Positions 18,119-26,811 of a DNA stretch of 64,000 nucleotides are shown in pieces; the stretch's first letter is position 1; each line of letters opens with the position of its first letter. The DNA is taken from positions 62,001 to 126,000 of the forward strand of contig NZ_JAKNQY010000011.1 in assembly GCF_024494355.1 (NCBI RefSeq), given 5' to 3'. The position numbers were made by a program, and so were the translations under genes. This DNA comes from Pseudomonas sp. Q11 (GTDB lineage: Bacteria; Pseudomonadota; Gammaproteobacteria; Pseudomonadales; Pseudomonadaceae). The notes under the pieces were generated by a model that had not been told where the DNA came from, searched no databases, and saw only the letters and a list, made by a program, of their open reading frames with translations.

Positions 18119-20014
18119 TCAGGCGCCGATGACCCCGCCATCCTCGCGGGTAATCACCATCACCGACGACCGCGGCTTACCATTGGGCAGATGTTCAGGG
18201 AACGTCGAGCCGCCGCTGGGATGCTGGATGCCGACGAACAGGGTTTTGTAGTCCGGCGAGAAGCTGATCCCGGTCACTTCGCAACCCACCGGTCCGACCA
18301 GGAATCGACGGATTTCGCCGCTGTCGGGGTCGGCGCAGAGCATCTGGTTGTTGCCCATGCCGGCAAAGTCCCCGGTATTGCTGAAATCACCGTCGGTCTG
18401 AATCCACAACCGCCCGGCCTTGTCGAAGCCCAGGCCATCGGGGCTGTTGAACATGTTCTGCGGGTTGATGTTGGACGAGCCGGCCTTTGGCGTGTTGGCG
18501 TGTACCGCCGGGTTGCCGGCGACCACAAACAAATCCCAGGCGAAAGTGCTGGAAGCGTGATCGTCGCGGTCGGTGCGCCAGCGCAGGATCTGCCCGTAGA
18601 CATTCTTGGCCCGAGGATTGGGCCCTTCCACCGGCTGGCCGGCTTCGCCGCGCTTGGAGTTGTTGGTCAGGGTGCAATAGACCTGGCCGTCTTTGGGGCT
18701 GACGACTATCCACTCCGGACGGTCCATGCGGGTGGCGCCGACAGTGGTGGCGGCCAGACGTGCATGGATCAGGACTTCGGCCTGATCGGCGAAACCATTG
18801 CTGGCGTCAAGACCGTTCTTGCCATGGGTCAACTCGATCCACTGGCCCATGCCTTTGGGATGGTCCGGGTTGGCATCACCGGCATCGAAGCGCGCCACGT
18901 ACAACGTGCCGTGATCCAGCAGGTTACGGTTGGCCTTGGGTTTTTTGTGGTCGATTTTGTCCCGGCTGACGAATTTGTAAATGAACTCGCCGCGCTCGTC
19001 GTCGCCCATGTAGACAACGGCATGACCGTCGCTGGTTTGTGTCAGGGCGGCGTTTTCGTGCTTGAAACGACCCAGGGCCGTGCGTTTGACCGGGGTGGAT
19101 TTCGGGTCAAACGGGTCGATCTCCACCACCCAGCCGTGACGATTGAGTTCGTTGGGGTTTTTCGCCAGGTCGAAACGCGGGTCGTGCAGGTGCCAGTCGA
19201 TTTCGCTGCTGGCGACGGTGGCGCCGTAACGCTTCTGCGCCTTATCGAACTGCAGGTCCGCCTTGCTGCTGCCAAAGCAGTCGGTGAAGTTCTCTTCGCA
19301 GGTCAGGTAAGTGCCCCACGGCGTCATGCCATTGGCGCAGTTCTGGAAAGTACCCAGCACTTTCTTGCCGCTCTTGTCGGCGCTGGTTTTCATCAAGTCA
19401 TGGCCGGCGGCGGGGCCACCGAGATCAATTGGCGTGTTGCCATGAATCCTGCGGTTGTAGCGCGAATCCTGCACGAATCGCCATTGTCCGCCCTGACGCT
19501 GTATTTCAATCACCGACACACCTTCACAGGCTTGGGCCTTGTGTACATCTTCGGCCGACTTCGGCTGGCCGCCATGGGGGAAGAGGTATGGGTAGTTGGT
19601 GTACTCGTTGTTGATCGCCATCAGCGCCCGGTTGTCGTCGCCGGGAAACGGGAACAGGCTCATGCCGTCGTTATTGTCGCCAAACTGCATTTCCTGGGCG
19701 CGGGCGGTGCCATTGCCGCTCGGATCAAACGCCGGTGCATTTTTCTGCAGGGGTTGACCCCAACTGATCAGCACCGAGGATTTGTAGCCCGGCGGCAGCG
19801 TAATGGTGTCGGCCGTGGCGGCGGCGATGCTGTTGAAGCCCAGCAGCTTGCTGTTGCCTTCGCTGACGGCGGCGGCCAGTACGCTGCGACTCAGCAGGTT
19901 GCCGCCCAGGAACATCGCCGCGCCGCACAGGGCGCCGGCGCTGATGAAGCTTCGACGGCTCAGGCCGACGATCTTTTCCAGGTCGGTGGATTGGTTTTCT
20001 TCTAATAGGCTCAT
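18119..20014 (-). CDS. phoX: PhoX-family phosphatase, Tat-exported
   Basis: A 631-residue PhoX/DUF839 protein. Residues about 19-50 form a twin-arginine signal (LSRRSFISAGALCGAAMFLGG), so it is exported folded to the periplasm. The body has the DUF839 beta-propeller segments (GDDNRALMAINNEYTNYPYLF, WGTYLTCEENFTDCFG, GDDERGEFIYKFVS). PhoX enzymes are calcium/iron-dependent alkaline phosphatases releasing phosphate from esters. The ATG chosen has GGGAGCCTC before it. A Pho box is expected; only a weak half-match is visible upstream. Close homologues exist whose activity has not been tested, so substrate range is open. Confidence 0.88.
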   Translation of the reverse strand: MSLLEENQSTDLEKIVGLSRRSFISAGALCGAAMFLGGNLLSRSVLAAAVSEGNSKLLGFNSIAAATADTITLPPGYKSSVLISWGQPLQKNAPAFDPSGNGTARAQEMQFGDNNDGMSLFPFPGDDNRALMAINNEYTNYPYLFPHGGQPKSAEDVHKAQACEGVSVIEIQRQGGQWRFVQDSRYNRRIHGNTPIDLGGPAAGHDLMKTSADKSGKKVLGTFQNCANGMTPWGTYLTCEENFTDCFGSSKADLQFDKAQKRYGATVASSEIDWHLHDPRFDLAKNPNELNRHGWVVEIDPFDPKSTPVKRTALGRFKHENAALTQTSDGHAVVYMGDDERGEFIYKFVSRDKIDHKKPKANRNLLDHGTLYVARFDAGDANPDHPKGMGQWIELTHGKNGLDASNGFADQAEVLIHARLAATTVGATRMDRPEWIVVSPKDGQVYCTLTNNSKRGEAGQPVEGPNPRAKNVYGQILRWRTDRDDHASSTFAWDLFVVAGNPAVHANTPKAGSSNINPQNMFNSPDGLGFDKAGRLWIQTDGDFSNTGDFAGMGNNQMLCADPDSGEIRRFLVGPVGCEVTGISFSPDYKTLFVGIQHPSGGSTFPEHLPNGKPRSSVMVITREDGGVIGA

Positions 20015-20080
20015 CTGAGGCTCCCTGCTGGTTTTGGCAGCCACCTTAAAGCCGGGCGATGACGCTTTTGTTGCAGCGCG

Positions 20081-20857
20081 CTACAACGGTGTGCCGAGCA
20101 GCACATTTGTCGCCGAAAACTCCACTTGTACCGGTGAGCCGGTATCCAGGTTTCGTTCGCGCAGTTGCAGCGGATCGGCCAACGCACACAGCGTTTGGCC
20201 GTTGGGCAGACCGATGCGCACTTCGCTGGGGCCGTTTTCGGCGGCGGCAACGTATTCAATCACCCCACGCAAGGCATTTTCCCCAGGGTTGTTGCCCGTT
20301 TTTTCCGGCGGATCGACCGGGTGCAGTTCCAGCCAGCCGGCCTTGATCAGGGCAACCACGGCAGTGCCGATACCCAGTTCCAGGCGTACCGTGCTGTCAT
20401 GGGTGATCTGCGCCTGGATAACCAGGCCCCGTGCGAGCTCCAGGTAAACCCGGTCGTTATGACCCAAGGGCTCAATGTTCAGGACTTTGCCGTGCAACTG
20501 ATTGCGCGCGCTGGTGCGCAGCATCAGGCGACTGAGCAGGCCCAGATCCCCGGCATCTTCGCTCGCCTCCAGCAATTGCGCCTGCAAGGCTTGCAGGCGC
20601 TGATACAGGCGCAGCACGCGCAGTCCTTCCTGGGACAGTTTTGCACCGCCACCGCCTTTGCCCCCAACGCTACGCTCCACCAGCGGCTGGTCCGCCAGGT
20701 TGTTCAATTCGTCGATGGCATCCCACGCGGCCTTGTAGCTCAGGCCCGCGCTCTTGGCGGCGCGGGTGATCGAGCCTTGTTCGGCGATGTGCTGCAACAA
20801 GGCGATGCGTTGTGGGCGCCGGACGATGTGCTGGGTCAGGAGCGGGGGCAATGACAT
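20081..20857 (-). CDS. modE: Molybdate-responsive regulator ModE
   Basis: A 258-residue protein with a LysR-like N-terminal winged helix (IALLQHIAEQGSITRAAKSAGLSYKAAWDAIDELN, residues about 17-52) and two TOBE/mop molybdate-binding modules (about 120-185, ARNQLHGKVLNIEPLGHNDRV split by loops; about 195-258, ALRGVIEYVAAAENG). ModE binds molybdate and represses modABC or controls molybdoenzymes. No mod transport genes are adjacent, which is also the arrangement at this locus in other Pseudomonas. It runs in the same direction as comF and phoX but with separate gaps. Confidence 0.9.
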   Translation of the reverse strand: MSLPPLLTQHIVRRPQRIALLQHIAEQGSITRAAKSAGLSYKAAWDAIDELNNLADQPLVERSVGGKGGGGAKLSQEGLRVLRLYQRLQALQAQLLEASEDAGDLGLLSRLMLRTSARNQLHGKVLNIEPLGHNDRVYLELARGLVIQAQITHDSTVRLELGIGTAVVALIKAGWLELHPVDPPEKTGNNPGENALRGVIEYVAAAENGPSEVRIGLPNGQTLCALADPLQLRERNLDTGSPVQVEFSATNVLLGTPL

Positions 20858-20914
20858 GACGGAAAACTGCGTAAAGGAATCATGGGCGGACGTTGGCGCC
20901 TCGAACGCGGCGCG

Positions 20915-21655
20915 TCAAGCCGGCTCACCGGGTTTCGGCGTGCGTGCCAGACAATACACATCGACCCGGGCGGCACCGGCATCCAGCAACAGGCGGGCCA
21001 GCGCCTGGGCAGTGGCGCCGGTAGTGAGCACATCGTCCACCAAGGCAAGGTGACGGTTGCCCAGCACGGCGTCGGGTGTGACGGCAAAGGCTTGGCGCAG
21101 GTTTCGGCGCCGGGCCCTGGCATCGAGTGCCTGCTGGGCGGGGGTGTCCTGGATGCGCCGCAGCAGTTGTTCTTCGCAAGGGATCTTCAATGCCGCGCTG
21201 AGCCAGCGTGCAAGCATCGAGGCCTGATTGAAACCGCGCTGGCGCAAGCGCCGGTTGGCAAGCGGTACCGGCACCAGTGCATCGGGCTGCTCCAGTCCTT
21301 CATTGAAGTGATGTTGCAAGGACTGTGCTAGCAGTTCGCCCATCAGCCGACCAAGTGGCCATTTGGCCTGATGTTTGAAGCGGGCGATCAAGCTGTCGAT
21401 AGGAAAATCGTAGGCCCATGGCGCCAGGACCCGCTCGAAGGCGGGCGGCTGCGTGGCGCACTGACCGCAATGCAGTCCGGCCATGGGCAGCGGCAAGGCA
21501 CAGATACTGCACTGGTGGCCGAGCCAGGGCAGCTCGCTTTCGCAGGGGGTGCAAATGGGTTGGAGCGTGTCGGTAGTTTCGCCACACAGCAGACAAGATT
21601 GTTTATTTTTTAACCAGATGTAAACCGGTCCATCGTATCGTGGTTGACAGCGCAT
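20915..21655 (-). CDS. comF: ComF-family phosphoribosyltransferase-like protein
   Basis: A 246-residue ComF/GntX protein. It has an N-terminal zinc-ribbon with four Cys pairs (CLLC, CTPC, CSIC, CGQC; residues about 21-64) and a C-terminal type I phosphoribosyltransferase fold with the PRPP loop [18 protein letters not shown]. Homologues take part in DNA uptake or use of DNA as nutrient; the reaction is unknown. The start is an ATG with GGAAGAG before it. The first dozen codons overlap the BirA operator and the divergent bioB promoter. Confidence 0.9.
   Translation of the reverse strand: MRCQPRYDGPVYIWLKNKQSCLLCGETTDTLQPICTPCESELPWLGHQCSICALPLPMAGLHCGQCATQPPAFERVLAPWAYDFPIDSLIARFKHQAKWPLGRLMGELLAQSLQHHFNEGLEQPDALVPVPLANRRLRQRGFNQASMLARWLSAALKIPCEEQLLRRIQDTPAQQALDARARRRNLRQAFAVTPDAVLGNRHLALVDDVLTTGATAQALARLLLDAGAARVDVYCLARTPKPGEPA
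21619..21651 (+). promoter_or_regulatory. BirA (biotin) operator
   Basis: Left arm ATGTAAACC (21619-21627) and right arm GGTTGACAG (21643-21651) are separated by exactly 15 bases, matching the proteobacterial BirA consensus TTGTAAACC-N15-GGTTTACAA closely. It lies about 100 bases before bioB and overlaps its -35 hexamer, so bound BirA-biotinyl-AMP would block transcription. Confidence 0.85.
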
Positions 21656-21672
21656 GACTCTTCCTTAAATAT
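21645..21672 (+). promoter_or_regulatory. bioB operon promoter
   Basis: A perfect -35 TTGACA (21645-21650) is followed after 15-16 bases by an AT-rich -10 (TAAATAT, 21666-21672). The -35 hexamer overlaps the right arm of the BirA operator, as expected for biotin-repressed bio operons. Confidence 0.75.
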
Positions 21673-21745
21673 GCCGAACATCCGTGTCGCGCCTGTGGGT
21701 ATTCCGTTTCCCAGGTGCCAGCCAAGCATAATCAAGGAAATGCCC

Positions 21746-22801
21746 ATGAGCGCCAGCACCACTGCCAACCTGCGTCATGACTGGTCTTTGGCCGAAGTCA
21801 AAGCTCTCTTCGTCCAGCCCTTCAATGACCTGTTGTTCCAGGCGCAGACCGTGCACCGCGCGCATTTCGACGCCAACCGCGTTCAGGTGTCCACGCTGCT
21901 GTCGATCAAGACCGGCGCCTGCCCGGAAGATTGCAAATATTGCCCGCAGTCCGGCCACTACAACACCGGGCTGGAAAAAGAAAAGTTGCTGGAAGTGCAG
22001 AAAGTCCTTGAAGAGGCCGCGCGTGCCAAGGCTATCGGCTCGACCCGTTTCTGCATGGGCGCGGCGTGGAAGCATCCGTCGGCCAAGGACATGCCTTATG
22101 TGCTGGAGATGGTCAAAGGCGTGAAGGCCATGGGCCTGGAGACCTGCATGACCCTGGGCCGCCTCGATCAGGACCAGACCCAGGCCCTGGCCCAAGCGGG
22201 CCTGGACTACTACAACCACAACCTCGACACCTCGCCGGAGTTCTACGGCAGCATCATCACCACCCGCACTTACAGCGAGCGTCTGCAAACCCTGGCCTAC
22301 GTGCGAGATTCGGGGATGAAGATCTGCTCCGGTGGCATCCTGGGCATGGGCGAGTCCCTGGACGATCGCGCCAACCTGCTGATCCAACTGGCGAACCTGC
22401 CGGAGCACCCGGAATCGGTGCCGATCAACATGTTGGTCAAAGTCGCCGGCACGCCGCTGGAGAATGCCGAAGAGATCGATCCTTTCGATTTCATCCGTAT
22501 GCTCGCCGTGGCGCGGATCATGATGCCCCAGTCCCATGTGCGGCTGTCTGCCGGCCGCGAAGCAATGAACGAGCAGATGCAGGCGATGGCATTTTTTGCC
22601 GGCGCCAACTCGATTTTTTATGGCGACAAACTCCTGACCACCGCCAACCCGCAAGCCGACAAGGACATGCAACTGTTCGCTCGCCTGGGCATCCAGCCGG
22701 AGGCCCGCGAAGAGCACGCCGATGAAGTGCATCAGGCAGCGATTGAACAGGCGCTGGTGGAGCAGAAGAGCAGCGAGCAGTTTTACAACGCCGCCCTCTG
22801 A
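21746..22801 (+). CDS. bioB: Biotin synthase
   Basis: A 351-residue radical SAM enzyme inserting sulfur into dethiobiotin. The 4Fe-4S motif is CPEDCKYC (Cys 59, 63, 66). The second-cluster and substrate regions include [15 protein letters not shown] and [20 protein letters not shown]. The ATG chosen has AAGGAA upstream and gives the usual length; an upstream in-frame ATG would extend into the promoter. First gene of bioBFHCD. Confidence 0.97.
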   Translation: MSASTTANLRHDWSLAEVKALFVQPFNDLLFQAQTVHRAHFDANRVQVSTLLSIKTGACPEDCKYCPQSGHYNTGLEKEKLLEVQKVLEEAARAKAIGSTRFCMGAAWKHPSAKDMPYVLEMVKGVKAMGLETCMTLGRLDQDQTQALAQAGLDYYNHNLDTSPEFYGSIITTRTYSERLQTLAYVRDSGMKICSGGILGMGESLDDRANLLIQLANLPEHPESVPINMLVKVAGTPLENAEEIDPFDFIRMLAVARIMMPQSHVRLSAGREAMNEQMQAMAFFAGANSIFYGDKLLTTANPQADKDMQLFARLGIQPEAREEHADEVHQAAIEQALVEQKSSEQFYNAAL

Positions 22802-22816
22802 GCTGACGCAAAAAAA

Positions 22817-22908
22817 TGTGGGAGCGAGCCTGCTCGCGATGACGATGGAACATTCAACATTTATGTTGACTGGCACGCCGCTATCGCGAGCAGGCTCGCT
22901 CCCACAGG
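22817..22908. repeat. Paired REP element inside the bio operon
   Basis: TGTGGGAGCGAGCCTGCTCG...CGAGCAGGCTCGCTCCCACA between bioB and bioF. It could reduce readthrough or protect the bioB mRNA end. Confidence 0.92.
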
Positions 22909-22953
22909 GGGATCTCCTCCAGTCTTTAAATAGCGGTTCACCCCGAGGCCTGC

Positions 22954-24132
22954 ATGCCCTTCGATCTCGCCGCACGCCTGGCTGCCCGTCGTGCCGAAAA
23001 CCTCTATCGCCAGCGCCCGCTGCTCGAAAGTCCGCAGGGGCCAGAGGTGGTGGTGGACGGCCAACGCCTGCTGGCGTTCTGCAACAATGATTACCTGGGC
23101 CTGGCCAATCATCCGCAGGTGATCGAAGCCTGGCGCGCCGGCGCGGCCCGATGGGGCGTCGGTGGCGGCGCCTCCCATCTGGTGATCGGCCACAGCCGGC
23201 CTCATCATGCCCTGGAAGAAGCCTTGGCTGACTTGACCGGCCGCCCGCGGGCACTGCTGTTCACCACGGGCTACATGGCCAACCTTGGCGCGGTCACCGC
23301 ACTGGTGGGGCAGGGCGATACGGTGCTGGAGGATCGACTCAACCACGCTTCGTTGCTCGACGCCGGCTTGCTGTCCGGCGCGCGCTTCAACCGGTACCTG
23401 CACAACGATGCCCAGAGCCTGGCCAACCGTCTGGAGAAATCCACCGGCAATACGTTGGTGGTCACCGATGGTGTGTTCAGCATGGACGGCGACATCGCTG
23501 ATCTACCGGCCCTGGCCCGTGAAGCCAGGGCCAAGGGCGCCTGGCTGATGGTCGACGATGCCCATGGCTTCGGTCCGTTGGGGCCCAATGGCGGCGGGAT
23601 CGTCGAACATTTCGGCCTGAGCCAGGATGACGTGCCGGTATTGGTTGGCACCCTGGGCAAAGCCTTCGGCACTGCCGGTGCTTTTGTCGCCGGCAGTGAA
23701 GAGCTGATCGAAAGCCTGATCCAGTTCGCTCGTCCCTACATCTACACCACCAGCCAACCGCCGGCCCTGGCCTGCGCTACGCTCAAGAGCCTTGAGCTGC
23801 TGCGCAGCGAGCATTGGCGGCGCGAACATTTGCGAGTGCTGATCCGCCAGTTTCGTCACGGTGCCGAGCAGATCGGCCTGCAACTGATGGACAGCTTCAC
23901 GCCGATCCAGCCGATCCTGATCGGCGATGCGGGGCGGGCGATGCGCTTGTCGCAAATGTTGCGTGAGCGGGGACTGATGGTTACGGCGATCCGCCCACCC
24001 ACCGTGCCGGCCGGCAGCGCCCGTTTGCGCGTGACCTTGACCGCCGCTCACAGTGAAGCTCAGGTGCAGCTACTGCTCGAGGCACTGGCCGAGTGTTTTG
24101 CACAATTGGGACCGGAGTCAAGCCATGCGTGA
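22954..24132 (+). CDS. bioF: 8-amino-7-oxononanoate synthase
   Basis: A 392-residue PLP enzyme that condenses pimeloyl-ACP with alanine. Visible are [13 protein letters not shown] near the N terminus, the His-containing [17 protein letters not shown], the [16 protein letters not shown] metal/PLP region and the PLP lysine in [14 protein letters not shown] (about residue 238). GAGG precedes the ATG. The last 8 bases overlap bioH. Confidence 0.96.
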   Translation: MPFDLAARLAARRAENLYRQRPLLESPQGPEVVVDGQRLLAFCNNDYLGLANHPQVIEAWRAGAARWGVGGGASHLVIGHSRPHHALEEALADLTGRPRALLFTTGYMANLGAVTALVGQGDTVLEDRLNHASLLDAGLLSGARFNRYLHNDAQSLANRLEKSTGNTLVVTDGVFSMDGDIADLPALAREARAKGAWLMVDDAHGFGPLGPNGGGIVEHFGLSQDDVPVLVGTLGKAFGTAGAFVAGSEELIESLIQFARPYIYTTSQPPALACATLKSLELLRSEHWRREHLRVLIRQFRHGAEQIGLQLMDSFTPIQPILIGDAGRAMRLSQMLRERGLMVTAIRPPTVPAGSARLRVTLTAAHSEAQVQLLLEALAECFAQLGPESSHA

Positions 24133-24856
24133 TCGACTGATATTGCTGCCCGGTTGGGGCTTGGGCGTTTCCCCGCTGGAGCCTCTGGCGGCTGCGCTGC
24201 AAGGGCTCGATGAACATCTGCGGGTCGAGATCGAGCCGTTGCCGGCACTGACCTCAAGCGATCTCAATGAATGGCTCGATGAGCTGGACGCCACACTGCC
24301 CCAAGATGCCTGGCTGGGTGGCTGGTCCCTGGGCGGCATGCTGGCCGGCGAGCTGGCGGCGCGTCGGGGCGAGCGCTGCTGCGGCTTGCTGACCCTGGCG
24401 AGCAACCCTTCTTTCGTGGCCCATGATCAATGGCCGAGCGCGATAGCCGATGAAATCTTCGATGGGTTTCTCGCCGGATGCGCCGCCGATCCGCGCCAGA
24501 CCCTCAAACGCTTCAGTTTGTTGTGCGCCCAGGGTTGCAGCGATCCGCGTGGCTTGTCGCGGTTATTGCTGGCGGGTGCGCCGGTCACTTCACCCGATGT
24601 GTTGATGGCTGGGCTCGAACTGCTGGCGCAACTGGATACCCGCGCGGCCTTGCAGGGCTTCGGTGGCCCGCAGCTTCACTTGTTTGCCGGGCTCGACGCC
24701 CTGGTACCGGCGGAGGCGGCAGGTGAGTTGCTGGTGTTGCTGCCGGATGTTGAAATCGGTCTGATCGAACAGACTGGCCACGGATTCCCTTTGGAGGACC
24801 CCCACGGAGTAGCGGGGGCGATTCAGGCTTTTTTGCATGAGTCCGATGATGACTGA
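24125..24856 (+). CDS. bioH: Pimeloyl-ACP methyl ester esterase BioH
   Basis: A 243-residue alpha/beta hydrolase. The start [14 protein letters not shown] gives the family oxyanion segment; the nucleophile is Ser68 in GWSLGG, the acid Asp is in [12 protein letters not shown] and the His in [12 protein letters not shown]. It removes the methyl group added by BioC, releasing pimeloyl-ACP for BioF. The ATG overlaps the end of bioF and has GGAG upstream. Confidence 0.94.
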   Translation: MRDRLILLPGWGLGVSPLEPLAAALQGLDEHLRVEIEPLPALTSSDLNEWLDELDATLPQDAWLGGWSLGGMLAGELAARRGERCCGLLTLASNPSFVAHDQWPSAIADEIFDGFLAGCAADPRQTLKRFSLLCAQGCSDPRGLSRLLLAGAPVTSPDVLMAGLELLAQLDTRAALQGFGGPQLHLFAGLDALVPAEAAGELLVLLPDVEIGLIEQTGHGFPLEDPHGVAGAIQAFLHESDDD

Positions 24857-25661
24857 TTTGTCTGTTCCCAAATTGCCCGGTGCCTTGCCGGACAAGCGCC
24901 AGGTGGCGGCCTCGTTTTCCCGGGCTGCGACCAGTTACGACAGCGTGGCCGAGCTGCAGCGCGACGTCGGCCAGCAGTTGCTGGACCGGCTGCCTGCTTC
25001 GATCCTGCCTGAGCGCTGGTTGGACCTGGGTTGTGGCACCGGCTATTTCACCCGGGCGCTGGGTGCGCGCTTCGGCGAGGCGAACGGGTTGGCGCTGGAT
25101 ATCGCCGAAGGCATGCTCAACCATGCTCGCCCTCAGGGCGGGGCTGCGCACTTTATAGCCGGTGACGCCGAGCGGTTGCCCTTGCAGACCTCGAGTTGCG
25201 AGCTGGTGTTCTCCAGTCTGGCGGTGCAGTGGTGTGCGGATTTTGCCTCGGTGTTAAACGAAGTCCATCGTGTGTTGAAACCCGGTGGCGTGTTTGCCTT
25301 CACAAGCCTTTGCGTCGGCACGTTGTATGAATTGCGCGACAGCTGGCGTCAGGTGGATGGCCTGGTGCACGTCAACCGCTTTCGCGCGTTCGAAACGTAT
25401 CAACAGCTATGTGAGGCCAGCGGGTTGAACGTTGTCAGCCTGGAAAACCGTCCCCATGTGATGCATTACCCGGATGTGCGCGGCCTGACTCATGAACTGA
25501 AAGCCCTCGGCGCGCACAATCTGAACCCCGGCCGGCCCGGTGGGTTAACGGGTAGAGCGCGGATCCTCGCGCTGGTTGATGCTTACGAACAGTTTCGTCA
25601 GGTACAGGGTTTGCCCGCGACCTATCAGGTGGTCTACGCCGTGCTGGAGAAACCGCTATGA
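24837..25661 (+). CDS. bioC: Malonyl-ACP O-methyltransferase BioC
   Basis: A 274-residue SAM methyltransferase that starts pimelate synthesis by methylating malonyl-ACP. Motif I is [15 protein letters not shown] (about residues 62-76), followed by [11 protein letters not shown] and [11 protein letters not shown]. The start lies inside bioH by 20 bases; ATGs at 24846 and 24849 in the same frame are equally possible and the last gives the common start MTDLS. Its TGA overlaps the bioD ATG. Confidence 0.93.
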   Translation: MSPMMTDLSVPKLPGALPDKRQVAASFSRAATSYDSVAELQRDVGQQLLDRLPASILPERWLDLGCGTGYFTRALGARFGEANGLALDIAEGMLNHARPQGGAAHFIAGDAERLPLQTSSCELVFSSLAVQWCADFASVLNEVHRVLKPGGVFAFTSLCVGTLYELRDSWRQVDGLVHVNRFRAFETYQQLCEASGLNVVSLENRPHVMHYPDVRGLTHELKALGAHNLNPGRPGGLTGRARILALVDAYEQFRQVQGLPATYQVVYAVLEKPL

Positions 25662-26341
25662 ACCAGGCTTATTTCATCACCGGCACCGACACCGACGTGG
25701 GCAAAACCACCGTCGCGGCCGGCCTGCTGCACGCTGCGCGACAGGCTGGCATGAGCACCGCGGCAGGCAAGCCTGTGGCTTCCGGATGTGAGGTGACACC
25801 CAAAGGGTTGCGCAATGCTGATGCTTTGGCGCTGTTGGCCGAGTGCTCGGTGCCGCTTGATTATGCCCAGGTCAATCCGCTGGCGTTCGAGCCGGCGATC
25901 GCGCCTCACCTGGCCGCTCGAGAGGCCGGCGTAGCCCTGACGGTACAATCGTTGCTGGGGCCGATGCGTGAAGTGTTGGCCTTGAAGGCCGATTTCACCC
26001 TGATCGAAGGCGCGGGTGGCTGGCGCGTGCCGCTGGCCGATCAGGACAACCTCTCGGACCTGGCGATGGCGCTGGGGCTGCCGGTGATCCTGGTGGTGGG
26101 TGTGCGCCTGGGTTGCATCAGCCACGCCCTGCTGACCGCCGAGGCCATCGCCCGGGACGGCTTGCAACTGGCTGGTTGGGTGGCCAATATCATCGACCCC
26201 AAGACATCGCGCCTGGAAGAAAATCTGGCGACCCTGGCCGAACGTCTGCCGGCGCCGTGCCTGGGGCGTGTGCCGAAAATCAAGGGCGTCACCGCCGAAG
26301 CCGTGGCTGCGCATCTGCACCTGGATTTGCTGGACTACTAA
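25658..26341 (+). CDS. bioD: Dethiobiotin synthetase
   Basis: A 227-residue P-loop ATPase closing the ureido ring of dethiobiotin from 7,8-diaminononanoate, CO2 and ATP. The P-loop is [10 protein letters not shown] (residues 9-18); the substrate segment [11 protein letters not shown] and [16 protein letters not shown] are typical. ATGA overlap with bioC shows tight coupling. bioA, the aminotransferase, is not in this cluster, as in other Pseudomonas. Confidence 0.96.
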   Translation: MNQAYFITGTDTDVGKTTVAAGLLHAARQAGMSTAAGKPVASGCEVTPKGLRNADALALLAECSVPLDYAQVNPLAFEPAIAPHLAAREAGVALTVQSLLGPMREVLALKADFTLIEGAGGWRVPLADQDNLSDLAMALGLPVILVVGVRLGCISHALLTAEAIARDGLQLAGWVANIIDPKTSRLEENLATLAERLPAPCLGRVPKIKGVTAEAVAAHLHLDLLDY

Positions 26342-26448
26342 GGTTTTCACTATGACAAGGCACTGTGCCATTAGTGTTTTTGTCGGGCCTTTTCCCGGGG
26401 CTTCTGCTTCAATGGGCACTGCCAACCCTCAAGAAGACGAACTCTGCC

Positions 26449-26745
26449 ATGGAAATCTCAGGAAATACCGCGTTCTACGCCGGTCTGAGCACTATTCAGA
26501 CAGGGCAGAACCGTGTCGATCAAGCTTCGAGCCAGATCGCCAACAATACGATCGAACGTTCGGTCACCAGCCAGTCGTCCGAACTGCAAGCCGATCGCCT
26601 ACGGTCAGTGGATCGCAGCCAGCAATCGGACTTGGCCAGCAATATGGTCGAAATGTCCCAAGGCAAGTTTCAGGTCCAGTTGGGCGTGAACGTGGCCAAG
26701 GCCTCCGACGAAATGCTCGGTACGTTGATCGATACCTTCGCTTGA
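26449..26745 (+). CDS. Minimal flagellar rod/hook-like protein behind bioD (98 aa)
   Basis: A 98-residue protein. Its N-terminal half (AFYAGLSTIQTGQNRVDQAS then SQIANNTIER) resembles the flagellar basal-body rod N-terminal motif, where a hydrophobic helix is followed by NNIANANT-like residues. Its C-terminal half (LGVNVAKASDEMLGTLIDTF) resembles the rod/hook C-terminal motif. The large middle domains of true rod and hook proteins are missing. AAGAAG lies before the ATG; an upstream GTG at 26365 would add a hydrophobic stretch but is less convincing. A gene in the same position occurs in P. aeruginosa after bioD (PA0505). No flagellar genes are near, so function is unknown. Confidence 0.75.
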   Translation: MEISGNTAFYAGLSTIQTGQNRVDQASSQIANNTIERSVTSQSSELQADRLRSVDRSQQSDLASNMVEMSQGKFQVQLGVNVAKASDEMLGTLIDTFA

Positions 26746-26767
26746 TATCGTTGGTTGCCGCAGCGGT

Positions 26768-26802
26768 AAATGCACTCGAGAGAGGATCGTCCAGTGCATT
26801 TT
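26768..26802. terminator. Hairpin terminator between the rod-like gene and the delta-60 gene
   Basis: AAATGCACT (26768-26776) and AGTGCATTT (26793-26801) form a perfect 9-base stem flanked by A and T runs between two converging genes, so it can serve both. Confidence 0.75.
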
Positions 26803-26811
26803 CCGGTCTCG

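Noticed and set aside
18116-20005. 629-codon open frame opposite phoX
   Set aside because: It mirrors the phoX coding strand in GC-rich DNA, has no ribosome site and no family motif, whereas phoX has a Tat signal and full-length family fit.
22817-22908. REP pairs considered as CRISPR repeats
   Set aside because: They are dispersed inverted pairs between genes, not direct repeats with regular spacers, and no cas gene is present.
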